Shown piece after piece: positions 35,801 through 49,635 of a DNA stretch of 64,000 nt; position 1 is the stretch's first letter; each line of letters starts with the position of its first letter. Below the pieces are notes generated by a model, which did no database searches, was not told the DNA's origin, and saw only the letters and a list, made by a program, of their open reading frames with translations. Position numbers and translations under genes: made by a program. The stretch lies in NCBI RefSeq assembly GCF_963422355.1, contig NC_085103.1, positions 2,567,731-2,631,730 on the forward strand, written 5' to 3'. Source of the DNA: Corticium candelabrum (Eukaryota; Porifera; Homoscleromorpha; Homosclerophorida; Plakinidae).

Positions 35801-38459
35801 CTGCTGCCAGCCCCCTGTGAGTATCAGTAAAACCTGTGAGAGCTGAATTCCCCAGGTGTTAGACCTTGCCACCTTCTGTGGAACAAGTTATGTCCAGTTT
35901 TTAACTCTGTCCTCTCCTGCTTCTAGACAATGATGACGTAAGCCACACATTGTGTTGGGGTTTGTCCCAATGGATAGCTATCCAAGAGGTATACCACAGG
36001 TTTGCTAGCTACTACTGTACTGTTAATACTTGTGGTACATACAGTACATGGTTTGTCTATTTAGGTTAGTGTTTACTGAAGCAGCAGTTTACATTTCTTC
36101 TCTTGCATAGTGTTCTACTAAGACACTTTAATATAGGGCTTTTGTTACCTCTTCTGGTCTTCTGGAAGAGGCTAAAAGAGTTACACGATCTCTTCGGGTC
36201 ATTTCTTTACTGCTGCTTCTTCTGAAAGTGTTGGAATAGTCCAAAGTCTCTTCTGGCTTTTGTAGCCAAAATATGGAAGACCAGAAGAAAGAGGTCACAT
36301 GACTTCTGAGCCATTCACATGTAATGAACAGTCGTGCAGTTTGCATAACTAGGAGGACATTTGACTCTCGGTAGCTTGTTGTGCTATACAATATTATCTA
36401 CCACTTTTACGGCTATGTCTTACTGCAAGTGTTCAAGGTTTTTGAGATTCTCTTCTAAACGTTTATGTATTTGCTTTTCCTGATGGCTACTGCCTATGAT
36501 CTAGCTCTTTTATCACTTGCTGATGCCTTAAGTTCTAGAATGCCAGAAGAAGTAACATAATTCATCCCTCTTCTGACAACTACTGTCTGTCTGCTATATC
36601 AAGTCATCAGTGTAGATTGTTTGGTTTCTTTACTTGAATTCTAGCTGCAAATCTACATATTATGATGTTGCAATGATTATGGAACAGGCAGATTTGAATA
36701 AAGAGCACACATTACTGATATTGGTTAATGGTGTTAGATGTCACAGACATGATTTAAAGGGGAACTCCAACAGAAATACAACCTGATCTCAAAATATAGG
36801 GTTTATCGTGAAACTTCGTGCTGCGCTACTTTCAGGCAAACATTCGCTTTGGTAGCAGAGCATGCGCCAGGCTCATATGTCATTGGCGCTAAGCTCCGCC
36901 TACACCAAATGAATTGCCTGCCTAGCTCAGTTATCTTGCTAGCAAACTACACAGAAACTAAACAGGAATGGTAAGTATAGAGGGATCTTGTGTTTCTCGA
37001 GGTTTCTCGAACAGAACATCTATGCTTCCTTGACATACTTGAACCTTGTGTGTGTTTCTTCTTGTAGATCAATAGAACGAAGGGTAACGCTAATTACCGT
37101 TGAGTTTTATTGCGCTAGCCTTATCTTCTGTGAGAGGAGAGGGTCAAGTCTGCTGGGAGAAAACAGCCTTTAGCATCCTACTTTCGTTGCAGAGAGCCCT
37201 TCTAAGGCCTTAAAAATGGAAGATCTCTCTATAGTTACCATTCCCATTTAGTCTTTTGTAGTTTACTGGCAAGATAACTGAGCTACGCATGCAATTCATT
37301 TGGTGTGGGCGGAGCTTAGCACCAATGGCGTATCAACCCGGTGCATGCTTTGTAAGTAACCCGCGTTTTCTCTGCTACCAAAGTGATTGTTAACCTGAAA
37401 GTAGCATAGCACGAAGTTTCACGATAATGTCTACATTTTGAGATCAGGTTGTATTTCCTTTGGAGTTCCCCTTTAAGCTATGAGCCTAAGATGAAGGTAC
37501 CACTGTGGGTAGTGTCTTTACTCGATGATTAGCCTTTTCTAAGGAAAGATCTCCCACTTATGGCATGTCTGTTTGTCCTTTTGTGAGCTACAGAGAGTGC
37601 AGACCATTAAACATACATACCAGAGACTTTGAAACATTAGAGTTTTGTTTTTCTTTTTACAAAAGATTTGGACAAGTTCGTATGGTGTTGTGACACTATT
37701 GTTGTCATGCTTTGCAATTTAGGTTTTAGGACTTTAGAATCACCATTGTAAACTCCAATGACATGGATTTTAAAACAGCAAAGAGCTTTGGGTTTCCTTT
37801 TAATTTTTTTAACAGAGCTTGGTTATGTTGATGCCATGAAGTTTCATGGCTTATTGTGTCTTTGAAGTTTGTTTTTTTTTGATTTTTTATGTTTGCAGTC
37901 ATGTACACTTAGTTCTCAGTAATGAAAGTGGCTGTTATAGGCTTTGATATTTTGCAATTGGTGAATGCATTGCTGATGTCTTGATTTTAGGCTGTTGAGG
38001 CTCACTTTTATGCAGCAGCCACTCTAGCTGTCAAGATACACAGATATTGGTCTGTTGACTTGTCTGCTTAATTTATTAATTCTCTGTTGCAAAATTACTA
38101 TATATTTATAGGAATGAAGTAGTACCAGATGACTTTGAAAGTCTGCGTCTCCGTTTGTTCAAATATGTTATTGAATATGCTCAAGCTGATGGTGTGAAGA
38201 TGGTGATTAGCAAACTATGTGTTGCTGTAAGTGTACTGATTGGCTCTTATGTTATGTGTTATGCTTGTCTTGTTGACTACTTCAACTGTTTAATTTAAAT
38301 TAATATATTAGCTGTGTTCGTCGAGTTTGCAGTCTGTTAATTAAAGAATGGTCATTAATGGTCATTTTGATATATACAGTATTTGTTGGAAGTCTCATCT
38401 TTGCATGCATGTCGTTTTTGACATGATGCCAGGATGCCTATTAATGCTATAGCAAATGT

Positions 38460-38522
<63 letters not shown>

Positions 38523-38569
38523 ACATATGTGTTTGTGCATGTGTGTGGACATATGTGTTTGTGCGTGTG

Positions 38570-38615
<46 letters not shown>

Positions 38616-41600
38616 CATGCGTGCACACTTAGTAACATTCGTTATGTGTGCAGCTTGCACTTCTTCTTTTGAATGGGGCTCCTCATCAATGGCCTGCCTC
38701 TGTACAGAGTGCTGTTGCAACTTTTAATCAGTATACTCAGGTATGCAACAGCATTGTCTGCTTGATGACATTATTCACTATGATTGTGTTCTTCATAGAT
38801 GAGTGAGAAGATTCGATCTGCTCAACTTGAATTTCTCACTGTTTTACCAGAAGAGGTTAGTGGCATTGCATTGTGGCATAATGACAAGAGTGTAGTACCA
38901 CGTGTGATAGAGTGCCAGGGCTTAATTAATTTTAATTGATAATTGATAGTCTGCTTTAACTGCATTGCCAGTTATGCTTGTGTTTACAGGTCTTTTTATA
39001 GATTTAGTTTGTTGTACTATAATGTACGTCTCAGCTAAATTGATGTTTGTCGTAATTCGTAGCAACAACTAATTGCTAAGATGTTGAGAATAATGTGTAG
39101 CTTACTGTGTTTGTGTAGTTCCACACACATATGCATCTGTCAGGCTCAAAGAAGGTTGCCGTACGACGAGAGTTAGAAAATGGAGCCGCAACAGGTGCAC
39201 ACTTATCATTGTTTAGTCGTTTTTGTTTTATTAAATGCCTTGTTTAGTTTTTTCTTTAATCGAATCATTGCTTCAGGATCAGTCGTTGTCTTCTCTTCAC
39301 GTATTGGTATGATTGTGGATATATTATGCACTATAGAATTTCATTGCCTGGTATCTCAGTAAATGTTACTCTGCAATTAAGCCAGTTACATAGTCAAACA
39401 CAACTGAAGAGGAATTCACACTAACACAATCTCACAGTCACATAGTTCTATATTTTGAAGCATACATTACGTACAGTATCATACTGTACATTATGCACTA
39501 TTTGAGTGTATGCTAATAGTCAGAATAATTATTGGTATTATTTATTTACGTGACTTGACATTGCATTTTTTGTAGTGTCTTCGGTGTCTAAAGAGTTGGA
39601 TTCAGTTTGGCATTCCAATGGTCAAGGTGGAGACGTTTCTGCCTGCTCTATATAATTGTCTGGGAGACAATAACCTTTGTGAAGTTGCAATTGAGTGTCT
39701 TGTGGAGATGGCTTCACATCCTAGCAGCACACTTTATCCTCTTTCTATTCGTAAATTAATTAGTCTGACGGTTCAGTTGGCTCCAGAACTGGAGAGGTTG
39801 AAACAGGAATGTGATGTTGATGGATGTGATTGCATTGCTCGGATTGTTGTGGCACTTGTTGAAAATCACATAAGTTTGATAACAAAATCGAACTCAGAGA
39901 ATGAGAAGAAAGAAGCAGTTCAGCTCATGAAATTGTTGCTGGTCAGTCACACACAACCATGTATAATTGGAATAGTATGCATACCTGACGTTTGAGTGTG
40001 ATGGGTCATATCGCAGCATTAAAATCAAATCATTCATTTCATGTACCCAGGAAAAGAGCATGCACAAACTACTCTCCTGAATTAGTAGAGGCAATAGTCA
40101 AGTTGATATTGGTATCTGGTGTATGAATGTGTGCAGAGTTCGTAACAAGCCACAGAGCCAGCACATACTACTTGCTATGCACACAGATATCACAAGAGGT
40201 CCAGCATCTATTAAGTGAAGAGTAGAGGCTGCTATGGCTCCTTTTTGTAGACGTATGTACATAGGTGTATATATATATGTTAGGAACTGTTACATATGAG
40301 TTAGTCAACAATCTTAGTTTAGTTTGGTTTGAACAGATTTTTTTTGTCTTAATTAAGTCTGCTTGAAATTACGTTTTTCTTGAAATTTTGGTTTAGGGAA
40401 TGCTAAACATGCCAACAGTTTGTCCTAATGAAATATTTTTTTCATTGAAATGGTAGTTTGAGGATACTGTTTGTGTGCTGTGCATAATAGATGTACCCAT
40501 TGTAGGTAAGCTTTTCAAGTAGAATGCCGTCTTTCTTAATTAAACTCTGCTAGTACTACATACCGCATGGAACTTACACCACTTTTGTAATTTTGAACAG
40601 AATGTAACTGCAATTGGTTGACACGTATGCTTTTCTCGTGCATAAATTCAGAAGAAAGAGCACAAGCCAGCTGTCTGGCAAAACATTAATTTTGCTTATG
40701 TAGTTAGTCAGTCCGTTGCCTACACTAGCTTTTAACCACTTGTAAAGTTAGACCTGCAGTGGTCACGATTGTCACACTTATTTGTAGAAACCAGTGACCT
40801 TTGTGCTCAATACAGAGTTTTTATAACTTGTATGGTAGAGTATTAATTACTTCTTTAACAGGTAGTCACTAAGTGCTACAGCCTACTGCAGTGTAGGAGA
40901 TGGTTGACTATCAGAGCATGAATGATATATTTCTCAGTGTATCATGATGTGAATCTAATCTTCAGTTGTAATGGCCGTGGAGAACGTACTACAGAAATTT
41001 CCGATGAGTTCTAGTCTAGGAACAGCATTGCTAGTAATGGTAAATTAAGCTTGTATTTTTTCATTTTTAGGAAGTGACTGCTATGCCTGGCCATTATCCT
41101 GCAGATGAAACTGTCAGTGAAATGACATATAACTGTTGGTATCTTTTTATTGTGAGTTACCTTACTGATGCATGTCTATATATCCCTACAGTACGTGTGC
41201 ATACTTGTTTGTGTTGTAGGACAACTTAAGTAGTCAGAAGCCAGAGATGATGGAACAGATAATGACTCTGTTTGGAAATATTTTGATGTCGCTTTTTGGG
41301 GTTTGTAAATCATTGTGTTTACCTTTGTTTAACCATGAGGTGGAGTAGTTTTTACAGTTACTGTTGTAACAACACTTGGCTAATTGGCTATCTGTCTGCA
41401 GCTGTCTTGCCTGATTAATTTTGTACTTGTACATTTAGTTTTGCCTTCAGTTTTGTGTTCTTGGCGTCATAGACTTTTGTTCTCAGTTTTGTTTTGTTTA
41501 TGTTGTACTGATGTCTACAATATGACTAATTGTGTTTCCGCATTGTCTGAGGTAGTGTCCTGTTTGACATAAGATATTGTGCCAAACATGAATTTACGTC

Positions 41601-44600
41601 TCTCTATAATTTTTAAGCTTTCTGTTTGTTATAGTTTCTTAAATTACTTTGTCTCATATTTAGGTTCTTCTGAAGAAAGTTGAATTTCCTGCAGATTCAG
41701 AGAAGCAACTCTGGAATAATGGTAATTTACAAACGATACGATAGAGTGCTATTGTGGTAGGTACTGGTAATACTTAGATCTTATCCATTCTGTTTACAGA
41801 GGAACTTGAACAGTTGAGATGCTACAGAGAAGACGTTGGAGACACTGCTGTCAGTGTGTTCTATTAATGGTTTGGGTGTATATGTACATGTGTGATGTAT
41901 CGTTATGTTTTGGTTAGTTATACCTCCATGGTTTGATGGGGACATGTATTACAAGAGAATTACATGAGGTATTTGAGAGACAATTGGAAGAACATTTTTC
42001 TTCATGGCAGGTATACTATATGTGTAGATTTACTGTATTACCTCGCATAGAACGGCATGCCGTTATGGAACGAATTTTACCAGGGTGCCATTATACCTCG
42101 AGGTACAACGGCATGCCGTTTTAAATGAGGAATTACCAGCGCCTCATGTTGCACATCCAACAAAATCTAATATCTTTCTTAACTAAGCGGTACTACTAAC
42201 TACTACTAAGTCTTCAAGAACCTGCCATGTATAGAGATTACCGGTAAGGACTAATCAGTTTCTACTTCTTCGTGTTCCTCATCATCATCACTGTCATGAT
42301 CTGTCAAACCTGATGGTTTGTCATCTACTAATGGTTTTTCGCAAGTAGCTGTTTTATCTGTCATCAATGCGTTAGTTTGACACATGTCTCCTCCATTACT
42401 GCAATATTAATATCAAAAGATAGGCCTCGTATTACTGTGACTACCGCACCTCGCTTTATAACGGCACTTCACCCTATAACGGCATGCCGTTATAGATCCC
42501 AGCTGGAGTTGTAGCGGATTCTGGTAAAATTTGCTTATAACGGCATGCCGTTCTATGCCAGGTAATACGGTAATAGTGTAAGTATGTCTGTGAATGAGGT
42601 ACTGTATTACTCACGTTTGCTACAACTGTCACATGTTACTGCAAGTGCTACAAGTATCTAACCATTAATTTGCATGTAGGGTTTGGAGGCAACTTTGTAT
42701 CTTCTACGATCAATATCGGAGAACATAACTACTGACGAAGATGCTCATGTCTCTGCCATTATTTCTAGACTTGACAAGTTACCACATCACTCAAAACTGA
42801 AATATCGATGTATGCTTCTTATCGGTAAGAATGTAAACTAGTATGGAGACAGAGTATGAGTTGCTAACTGTGTGAAGTAGACGTATGTCCTATTCTGTTA
42901 CATTTATGTGTACATAGGCAGCTTTTCTGTGTAGATGGTGTGGTTACATTTTGTCATTTTGGTATTGGGTTTGGGGATCTTCTGGTATTCTTACTACAAC
43001 ATTCTGATGCATTACATGGATTTCTCAGTTAACTGCTACAAGCACTTTGTTTTATACTTAGATTGTAGTTTTCATGACTATCTATTTATGTGCCAGATGT
43101 GTATCGCATGGAAGCTTATATTTGCTTTCTTTGTATCTGCAGGATCATACTCCGAATGGTTGTCTATTCATGAGGAGTTGCTGCAAGGTGTTCTTTGTTT
43201 GTTACTCTCTGGTTTGTCTGATCGAGAAGTAGCACCTGCAGCAGCTATTGCCTTGAGAGATGTTGGTGAAGTTTGTGGTAAACAATTGACATGTCGTTTA
43301 CCAGAGTTGCTGCCAATATGCCAGGTTTAGTACAGTTTGTATACCTTGTTTTTGCAGTAGTTGATGTTATTCTTTGTATTGCATGCCCAGCTATTAGCCC
43401 ACCTGTTGTCTCTGAGTACCTGCATGTGTGGTTTGTCTGTCTAACTATTCGTCTTCCACTGTTAGATATTTGCTTTGCCGTTTGTCGTACTACATGTGTG
43501 TCATTACTGTAATGAGTTGGTGCTTATATCTTATATATTCCTTTGCTTAATTAAAGGACGCCCTTTGTGGGAATGCTATTGAACTACGGGAATGTGTTCG
43601 ATTGCTTGAAAGTGTCGTCTTCATTATGTCAAATCTTAGCATTGAAAGCATCATACCTTATCTGGAGTTGCTGTTTGCTCCACGTGCTCGTACTTTAAGT
43701 GCTCTTGCTGAGGCTCAACCTGTAAGCAAATGTGCTGAATGAAGAGCCGGTTCTTGAAGTGATGTGACTGCTTACTAGGACCAGTCTTTGAAACCTATTC
43801 TTCAGAAAGAACTTCGTTTGTTGTCTGCAGTTTGTCGTACTTTGGACCCTGATGTGAAAACAGGAGAGCAACATCCGGTACTTACATTTATTGTCATTAG
43901 CGTTGATTTGTTAATTCAATTTGTGATTGCAGTAATTTTTAGTAATAATGGTGTTAGTGATCCTGTTAAACATGTGTGTTAGCATCAGATTAGAAATAGA
44001 TGTATTTGTTTTCTGTCACAGTTTAGTTGTATGTGCAGAACCATAATTTTGTTAATGAAGAGTATTGTGGGGAAGTCTATGCTCAACTGTTTCCTGAAGA
44101 GATTTTTTAATAGCGCATGATATAGAATGTTTGGATAAACAGCAAGTTATCGTATCAACTTGAAATGCTTGTCGAGAAAGACGACGATGGCATTGTGAGA
44201 GAGGGACCATTTTTGACGCCACATGTGCTAGAGGGAGCAATGATGCTAAGAAATTGAGAGAATACAGTAGGCTCATTCATGTTGCAACTGAGATGTAGTG
44301 AACTTAGGGTTACTTGAAGGTACTTGAATGGTAAATCAGCTTTTTGTTCTATTGGTTTGCATTACCAGCTTTCATGTGCTTTGAAGGTGCTATAGTAGAC
44401 ACAACTGTGTTGTAGGACATCATTTGAAGTTACCACAACTGGTAGGCATTTGAAACAGGAGTGCTTTTGAAGAGCATCTAAATTTTTGAAAATCAAGTCT
44501 TCTGTCAGTGTGGAAAGAACAGTAGGACATAGGACAATGTCCCACCGAATGTGTTGTTTGTCCAACCGAATATTGCACCAGTGTTAGGACAGAACATCCA

Positions 44601-47357
44601 CCTGTAGGCATCAGTTTGTCTGAGCCAAAATAATTCTCTATTTTCAAACTGTCTGTTCAGTTGATATTGATTTAATATAGCAGCAGAATTTGCCATAATC
44701 ATGCCTAATAATGATAGTAACTCTAAATGATATGGTATGACTGTGTTGGTATGTATAGTAGTCCCAATACCATAAAGTGTGTTGTTGGTGGAAGTGATCT
44801 AAATGACAATCATCAGCGCTTTATTTGGCTGGCTGTAAATGTGGTTGGTTGACTAATACAAAGGTCTAGCTGCTACTTCTATGTAATTAAATGTCATCAC
44901 TATGTTCTACATTGTGCATTGTTACACATTTTATTATTTTTGCACTTTAGTTGTAACATTTATGATATGTGCTTTGATGTGTTACAGACAGTCACTCTTT
45001 TGTCTCAAGTATCCCAGTCAATTCAAACACTTATTCTTCAATTTCAGTGGGATTCAGAGACAGTAGATGTGAGAAAAGCATGTGTCCTTCCTATTCATTG
45101 AAGTTTTATTGTTTTTTTGTGCAGTATTTCTGTGGCTGCCTATCAGGTGCCATACGTATAACTCAAACTTACTATGCACCTCTGGTTGACTGGACAGCAA
45201 GTATCTTGTTTCAACTCTTCTCGGCCTGTCACAATCCTCTCTTGCTGGACGTTGGAGCTCAGGTGTAGATATCTGTTGTGAATTACGTAGTTGAAATTTG
45301 TTGACATGCTTGTGTTTTGGCATGTAGCTTGTTAGAATGTTTGGAAAAGACGAAGCACAGTTCAACTCTATTTGTATTCTTGTAAACCAGATGGTTCTCG
45401 TATGCTTCAGACTTTTTGAAATCAGTAAGAATTTGTTGTGGCTCATTTGTATATTTACTGGCAAATTATTTAACTTAGAGCATCTCTACAAAAGTGCAGA
45501 TGCTTTAAGTAAGGACTGATTTGAGACTTACTTCAATGCCCTGTTGTTTGTATTAGGCTGTATTGTAATAACTTTGTTTCATTGTGTCATTGTGTTTTAC
45601 ATGTATGTTGCCTTACAGGTCTTCATGATCATACAGATGTTGTACAGAAATTTATGAACTTCCTTACATCAGTAAGGAATAGGAGTAACCGTTAGTTGCA
45701 TGATACTTCAATTTTGTATCCAGGCATATCTGGAGACATAAGTTAGAGTATTCTGATTGTGGTTTGTGTCTTGTGTTTATTGGAATTTTAGTGTTTACTG
45801 AGTCAGTTGGTAGTATGGCTTGCATAGTCTACACATTTATTTTAACAGCATTGTTCCAATTTTTTTAAGTGATTTCTATGTAGCTTAAGTTTCTTGTCAT
45901 TTTTAGGTTTTCATTACAGTGTCGTTTTTATCTTTTGCAGGTGGGGAAATCTGCTAATTTTCTTGGTGGCAAATTAGATCAAATGTCAAGAGTATTTTCT
46001 TGTGGTAGGTGTAGCTCATACTTATTTTGGTGCATTTATTGTTTATTCATTCGCTTGGTTTAGGAATTGCAGCTTTGGCATTACCTGAGACTGCTACTGT
46101 CAAGGCAGCATGCTCTTTTGTGGTACAATCAAATGTTAAGATAGTGTTCAGTCATGTAGACTGGTGTGTTGCTATTAGTGTGAGTGTATCAAACAGGCTG
46201 GAATGGCTGAGGATGTTTTGTATATTATCAAAGATAAGTGTATGGATCTTCTTACGTGCATTTTCAAGGTAGAGATTTCATGTCTGCCATGAGTTAGCTA
46301 AATAACCAACCAGCGATGCTTGCATTCTGCTTTAGGCTATTGGTGGGAGTGTTCCACGTCAACTGTTGGACCCAATGTCAGACGTCATTCTTGCAATGAA
46401 CAGACATTGTAGAGAGTTTCTAATGATGGGATTAATGGTTAGTATCTGATTTGGAATATTTAGCATGCCACATGGCACATGACATGTTTCGTATATATTG
46501 CAGACTATGGTAAGACATGACGGATTTCCATCAACCAATGTCACAGCAGTTGCAAAAGAGAATTTTGCGAAGCGTGTGTTAAGGTATGTATATGTTGGTT
46601 AATATTACTATTAACTGTTGTTGCCACGATTAAGCACATACCTACATTGAACTCTCTGTGGTTTATGTAGTAAATACTTTCTTCCAGGCTAGAGTAAAGA
46701 GAATTAGTTACAGCACCTTCATTTTGTACTCAAGCATGAGATTTTGTTAGCTGCAGCAAACTCTGGGAGAGTTCTGAAACATTTAAGGCAGTAAGGATTT
46801 AGTTTGCAAAGTCCAGGTGTGTCACTGGTCCTCCATAGTAGTGGTGATTGCTGCTGTGGTTATGAACTAAGCCAAGACCTTGTCAATTGTTCAGATGGTT
46901 GTACCTACTCATAGTGGCAGCATTGTCCACCCAGTACTGTTGGGCAGTCTTAAATTCCAATATTGCACCTGTACCTTCCATAACTTAGTAGCGATGACAT
47001 AAACCCGTTTATCAAAATGGTGGATTGTCAAACCAATGTTGTCTTTGTAATCGTCTTATGTCCTTGCAAAAGCAGGATTTCACTTCCATAGTTGTGCTTT
47101 TCACTCAACAAATAATCATTCGCATGTCAGACATTATCAACCCCACTATTTTGCTGTGCATCATGTATTATGCAATTAACTTAATTTCTTAGTCTCAAAT
47201 GCTGAGGGCTTGGCTTGTAAATAGAAATTAGAGACCCTGGTTGATTACTTGAGCATTTGGTTGCTATTTGCTGTTTTGTTGCAGGGAAGGAGTTAACAAA
47301 AAGCGTTTACAAGAAATTGTTCAGGAATTCTATCTTTTGTGTCGAGGGCTCATCTGA
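32826..47357 (+). CDS. IPO13: Importin-13 (27 exons)
   Basis: Karyopherin-beta transport receptor of HEAT repeats; the family imports and exports selected cargoes through nuclear pores. Exons: 32826-33047, 37991-38049, 38112-38226, 38654-38740, 38799-38855, 39119-39194, 39248-39300, 39576-39941, 41071-41151, 41220-41300, 41664-41721, 41800-41849, 41918-42010, 42680-42824, 43143-43324, 43557-43721, 43779-43877, 44988-45068, 45125-45262, 45328-45424, 45619-45671, 45941-46004, 46064-46134, 46197-46268, 46336-46437, 46504-46583, 47285-47357. Phases agree throughout, giving 939 aa against 963 in human. IPO13-specific blocks in order: [12 protein letters not shown] with [87 protein letters not shown] and the C-terminal [23 protein letters not shown] 32826 is chosen because the frame upstream has only GTG. 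Transportin-3 is the nearest alternative but fits less well. Confidence 0.94.
33048..37990. other. Large first intron of IPO13
   Basis: 4.9 kb with no recognisable exon. It holds the TTAA-flanked element at 36758-37472 and TCTTCTGGAAGAGG-like pieces near 36150-36290. Long first introns often hold regulatory sites, but none can be named here. Confidence 0.5.
36758..37472. mobile_element. TTAA-flanked element with about 200-bp inverted arms
   Basis: Ends AGGGGAACTCC and GGAGTTCCCCT, directly flanked by TTAA (36754-36757 and 37473-37476). The two arms pair over roughly 200 bp (for example AACCTGATCTCAAAATATAG with its near complement at the far end). No coding capacity. TTAA duplication is typical of piggyBac-type transposases, so the mobilising family is inferred. 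Confidence 0.82.
38460..38626. repeat. (TG)n microsatellite with ATATGTGTTTGTGC inserts
   Basis: Two TG tracts separated by a duplicated ACATATGTGTTTGTGC unit. Intronic in IPO13, directly before exon 38654-38740, so it lies in the acceptor region. Confidence 0.95.
42033..42570. mobile_element. TA-flanked TIR element with four 14-bp palindromes
   Basis: Ends CTGTATTACCTCGCATAG and, inverted, CCGTATTACCTGGCATAG, with TA at 42031-42032 and 42571-42572. The perfect palindrome AACGGCATGCCGTT occurs four times, two near each end (42051, 42107, 42478, 42539). No coding capacity. Lies in an IPO13 intron. Confidence 0.82.
44521..44660. repeat. Dispersed repeat holding a related empty site
   Basis: On the minus strand this segment reads ATTATTTTGGCTCAGACAAA, then CACTGGTGCAATATTCGGTT, then GACAAACAACACATTCGGTG. 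The same pieces occur at 62052-62350 and 63675-63720, where a 1.3-kb element separates them. Lies in an IPO13 intron. Confidence 0.65.
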
Positions 47358-48194
<837 letters not shown>

Positions 48195-49532
48195 CTACTC
48201 CATGTCAACAACAAATTGGACATTAAAAATCAGTGACTTCGGTGTTGTCGCATCAGCGACCACCAGTTCATGCCCATCTTCAATTCCCAGCTCTTTCAAA
48301 CTCTTTTTTAGATTATCTTTTGTTGCCTGTCTGATACTCTCTACCGACTGCATGTATAGTGTCTTACTCTTGCCACTCACCATGGCAGTAATCCCAGGTG
48401 CCCGCATCTGATATGCAGCACTGTCGGTCAAATACGTAACAACGTCTTGAAGAGTGACAGAATCATGGAATCTCAACAGCTGAGGTTTACTGCTACATGC
48501 AAGACAATCTTCTTTCCTCTCTGCCTCGTAGCTGTACGTATAAATACCCTCTGCGTCATTGAACACCATGTAATTATTCAATGGTAGACAGCAACTTGTT
48601 GCAATCTTGAAAACTTCGTTTGCACATGTAGCTGCAATAACTGCATTTGTAGAGGCAACTGCTGGGATAATATTTTTCACAACACCTTGAGTAAGACGAT
48701 ATGTGACTCCATGGATGTTATATGCCTTTGCTCGTTCTTGAGCTTTATCAAATAGCCATTGGATGTGAACAGGGTCGTCGCCATCGATTGGCTTTCCATC
48801 ACCAAATGGCTTTTCTTGTGGCCACAAAAGAACCTTAGCATATTCAATACAATGCTCTGGTAGACGAGGGGTGTGAGCCACTGTACACATGGGATACACA
48901 ACTTGTGGAGGATACAGTTCGATAGTACAATCAATACAAGCTGTCATTCCAGGGAGGATAACTCGTGCATTGCCTTTGAATCCTTCCGTGCCACCATCAA
49001 CCAACGGAATAATTGAGGATGGATCCAGTTCTCTGGAATCCGGGTCATACCTAAGAAGACTTATCAACATTCCATTGATCCATCTCCTAGCAATGATGGC
49101 ATCAAGCCCACACACAACCACGTGGAACTTAGAATAAAAATTCTGTCCAAAATCCTGAATCCTAGCAAAATGAGGCGTCACCACAGCGCCAGGAATTCTC
49201 CTCTCAACGAATGCAGACGCAACGTCAGCTTTGCTCTTTCCCACGTCGTCACGTCGAAAGAGAAACTGACGATTTAAGTTTGACACGTCGATTGTGTCCA
49301 TGTCAATAACGTCTAATTTCCAGAAGCCCATAAGAGCCAAGTCTTTCAGTAATTCACATCCTAAGCCTCCAGCGCCTACCACAAGTATGCGACATGTGTC
49401 TCTCATGAAACCTAAGGTTTCCGAACTTGGTTCAAATTCAGGATGAGCGAGTGGACCACCTCGTGTCAACAAACGCAAAACATGTCCCCACTTCGCTTTT
49501 GTTTCGTCGACTTCCATCGGCTCTTCAGACAT
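48195..49532 (-). CDS. UBA3: NEDD8-activating enzyme E1 catalytic subunit, intronless
   Basis: Pairs with NAE1 to adenylate NEDD8 and pass it to the E2 UBC12, which activates cullin-RING ligases. 445 aa with one open frame and no intron. Motifs: [18 protein letters not shown] (ATP site), [33 protein letters not shown], the zinc pairs CIDC and CLAC, catalytic Cys in [35 protein letters not shown], and a C-terminal ubiquitin-fold E2-binding domain ending near [13 protein letters not shown] 49532 is used: an eight-codon extension to 49556 begins with GTG, not ATG. Length fits the family (human about 463). Its lack of introns contrasts with IPO13, SHPRH and TTF2. All key residues are kept, so it should be active. 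It is head-to-head with TTF2. Confidence 0.96.
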   Translation of the reverse strand: MSEEPMEVDETKAKWGHVLRLLTRGGPLAHPEFEPSSETLGFMRDTCRILVVGAGGLGCELLKDLALMGFWKLDVIDMDTIDVSNLNRQFLFRRDDVGKSKADVASAFVERRIPGAVVTPHFARIQDFGQNFYSKFHVVVCGLDAIIARRWINGMLISLLRYDPDSRELDPSSIIPLVDGGTEGFKGNARVILPGMTACIDCTIELYPPQVVYPMCTVAHTPRLPEHCIEYAKVLLWPQEKPFGDGKPIDGDDPVHIQWLFDKAQERAKAYNIHGVTYRLTQGVVKNIIPAVASTNAVIAATCANEVFKIATSCCLPLNNYMVFNDAEGIYTYSYEAERKEDCLACSSKPQLLRFHDSVTLQDVVTYLTDSAAYQMRAPGITAMVSGKSKTLYMQSVESIRQATKDNLKKSLKELGIEDGHELVVADATTPKSLIFNVQFVVDME

Positions 49533-49635
49533 TATGACATGTAGCGTAGCGCGCACTGATTCCGCCCGACTCTGTGGGCGTGGACAGCGCGCACGCGCGA
49601 CGAACCGCCAGATTTGAACTTGTTTTTCTAATATT
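49533..49635. promoter_or_regulatory. Bidirectional promoter region UBA3 / TTF2
   Basis: Only 103 bp separate the two start codons. The region is far richer in CpG than its surroundings. It includes GCGCACGCGC at 49589-49598, which fits the NRF1 consensus core (GCGCAYGCGC), plus GGGCGTGG, a GC-box-like site. Shared use by both genes is inference. Confidence 0.6.

Noticed and set aside
42051..42552. Palindromic repeats resembling a CRISPR array
   Set aside because: Only four units with very unequal spacing, inside a TIR element in an animal intron.
49533..49556. Eight-codon N-terminal extension of UBA3
   Set aside because: It begins with GTG. The first ATG in frame is at 49532 and gives a normal N-terminus.
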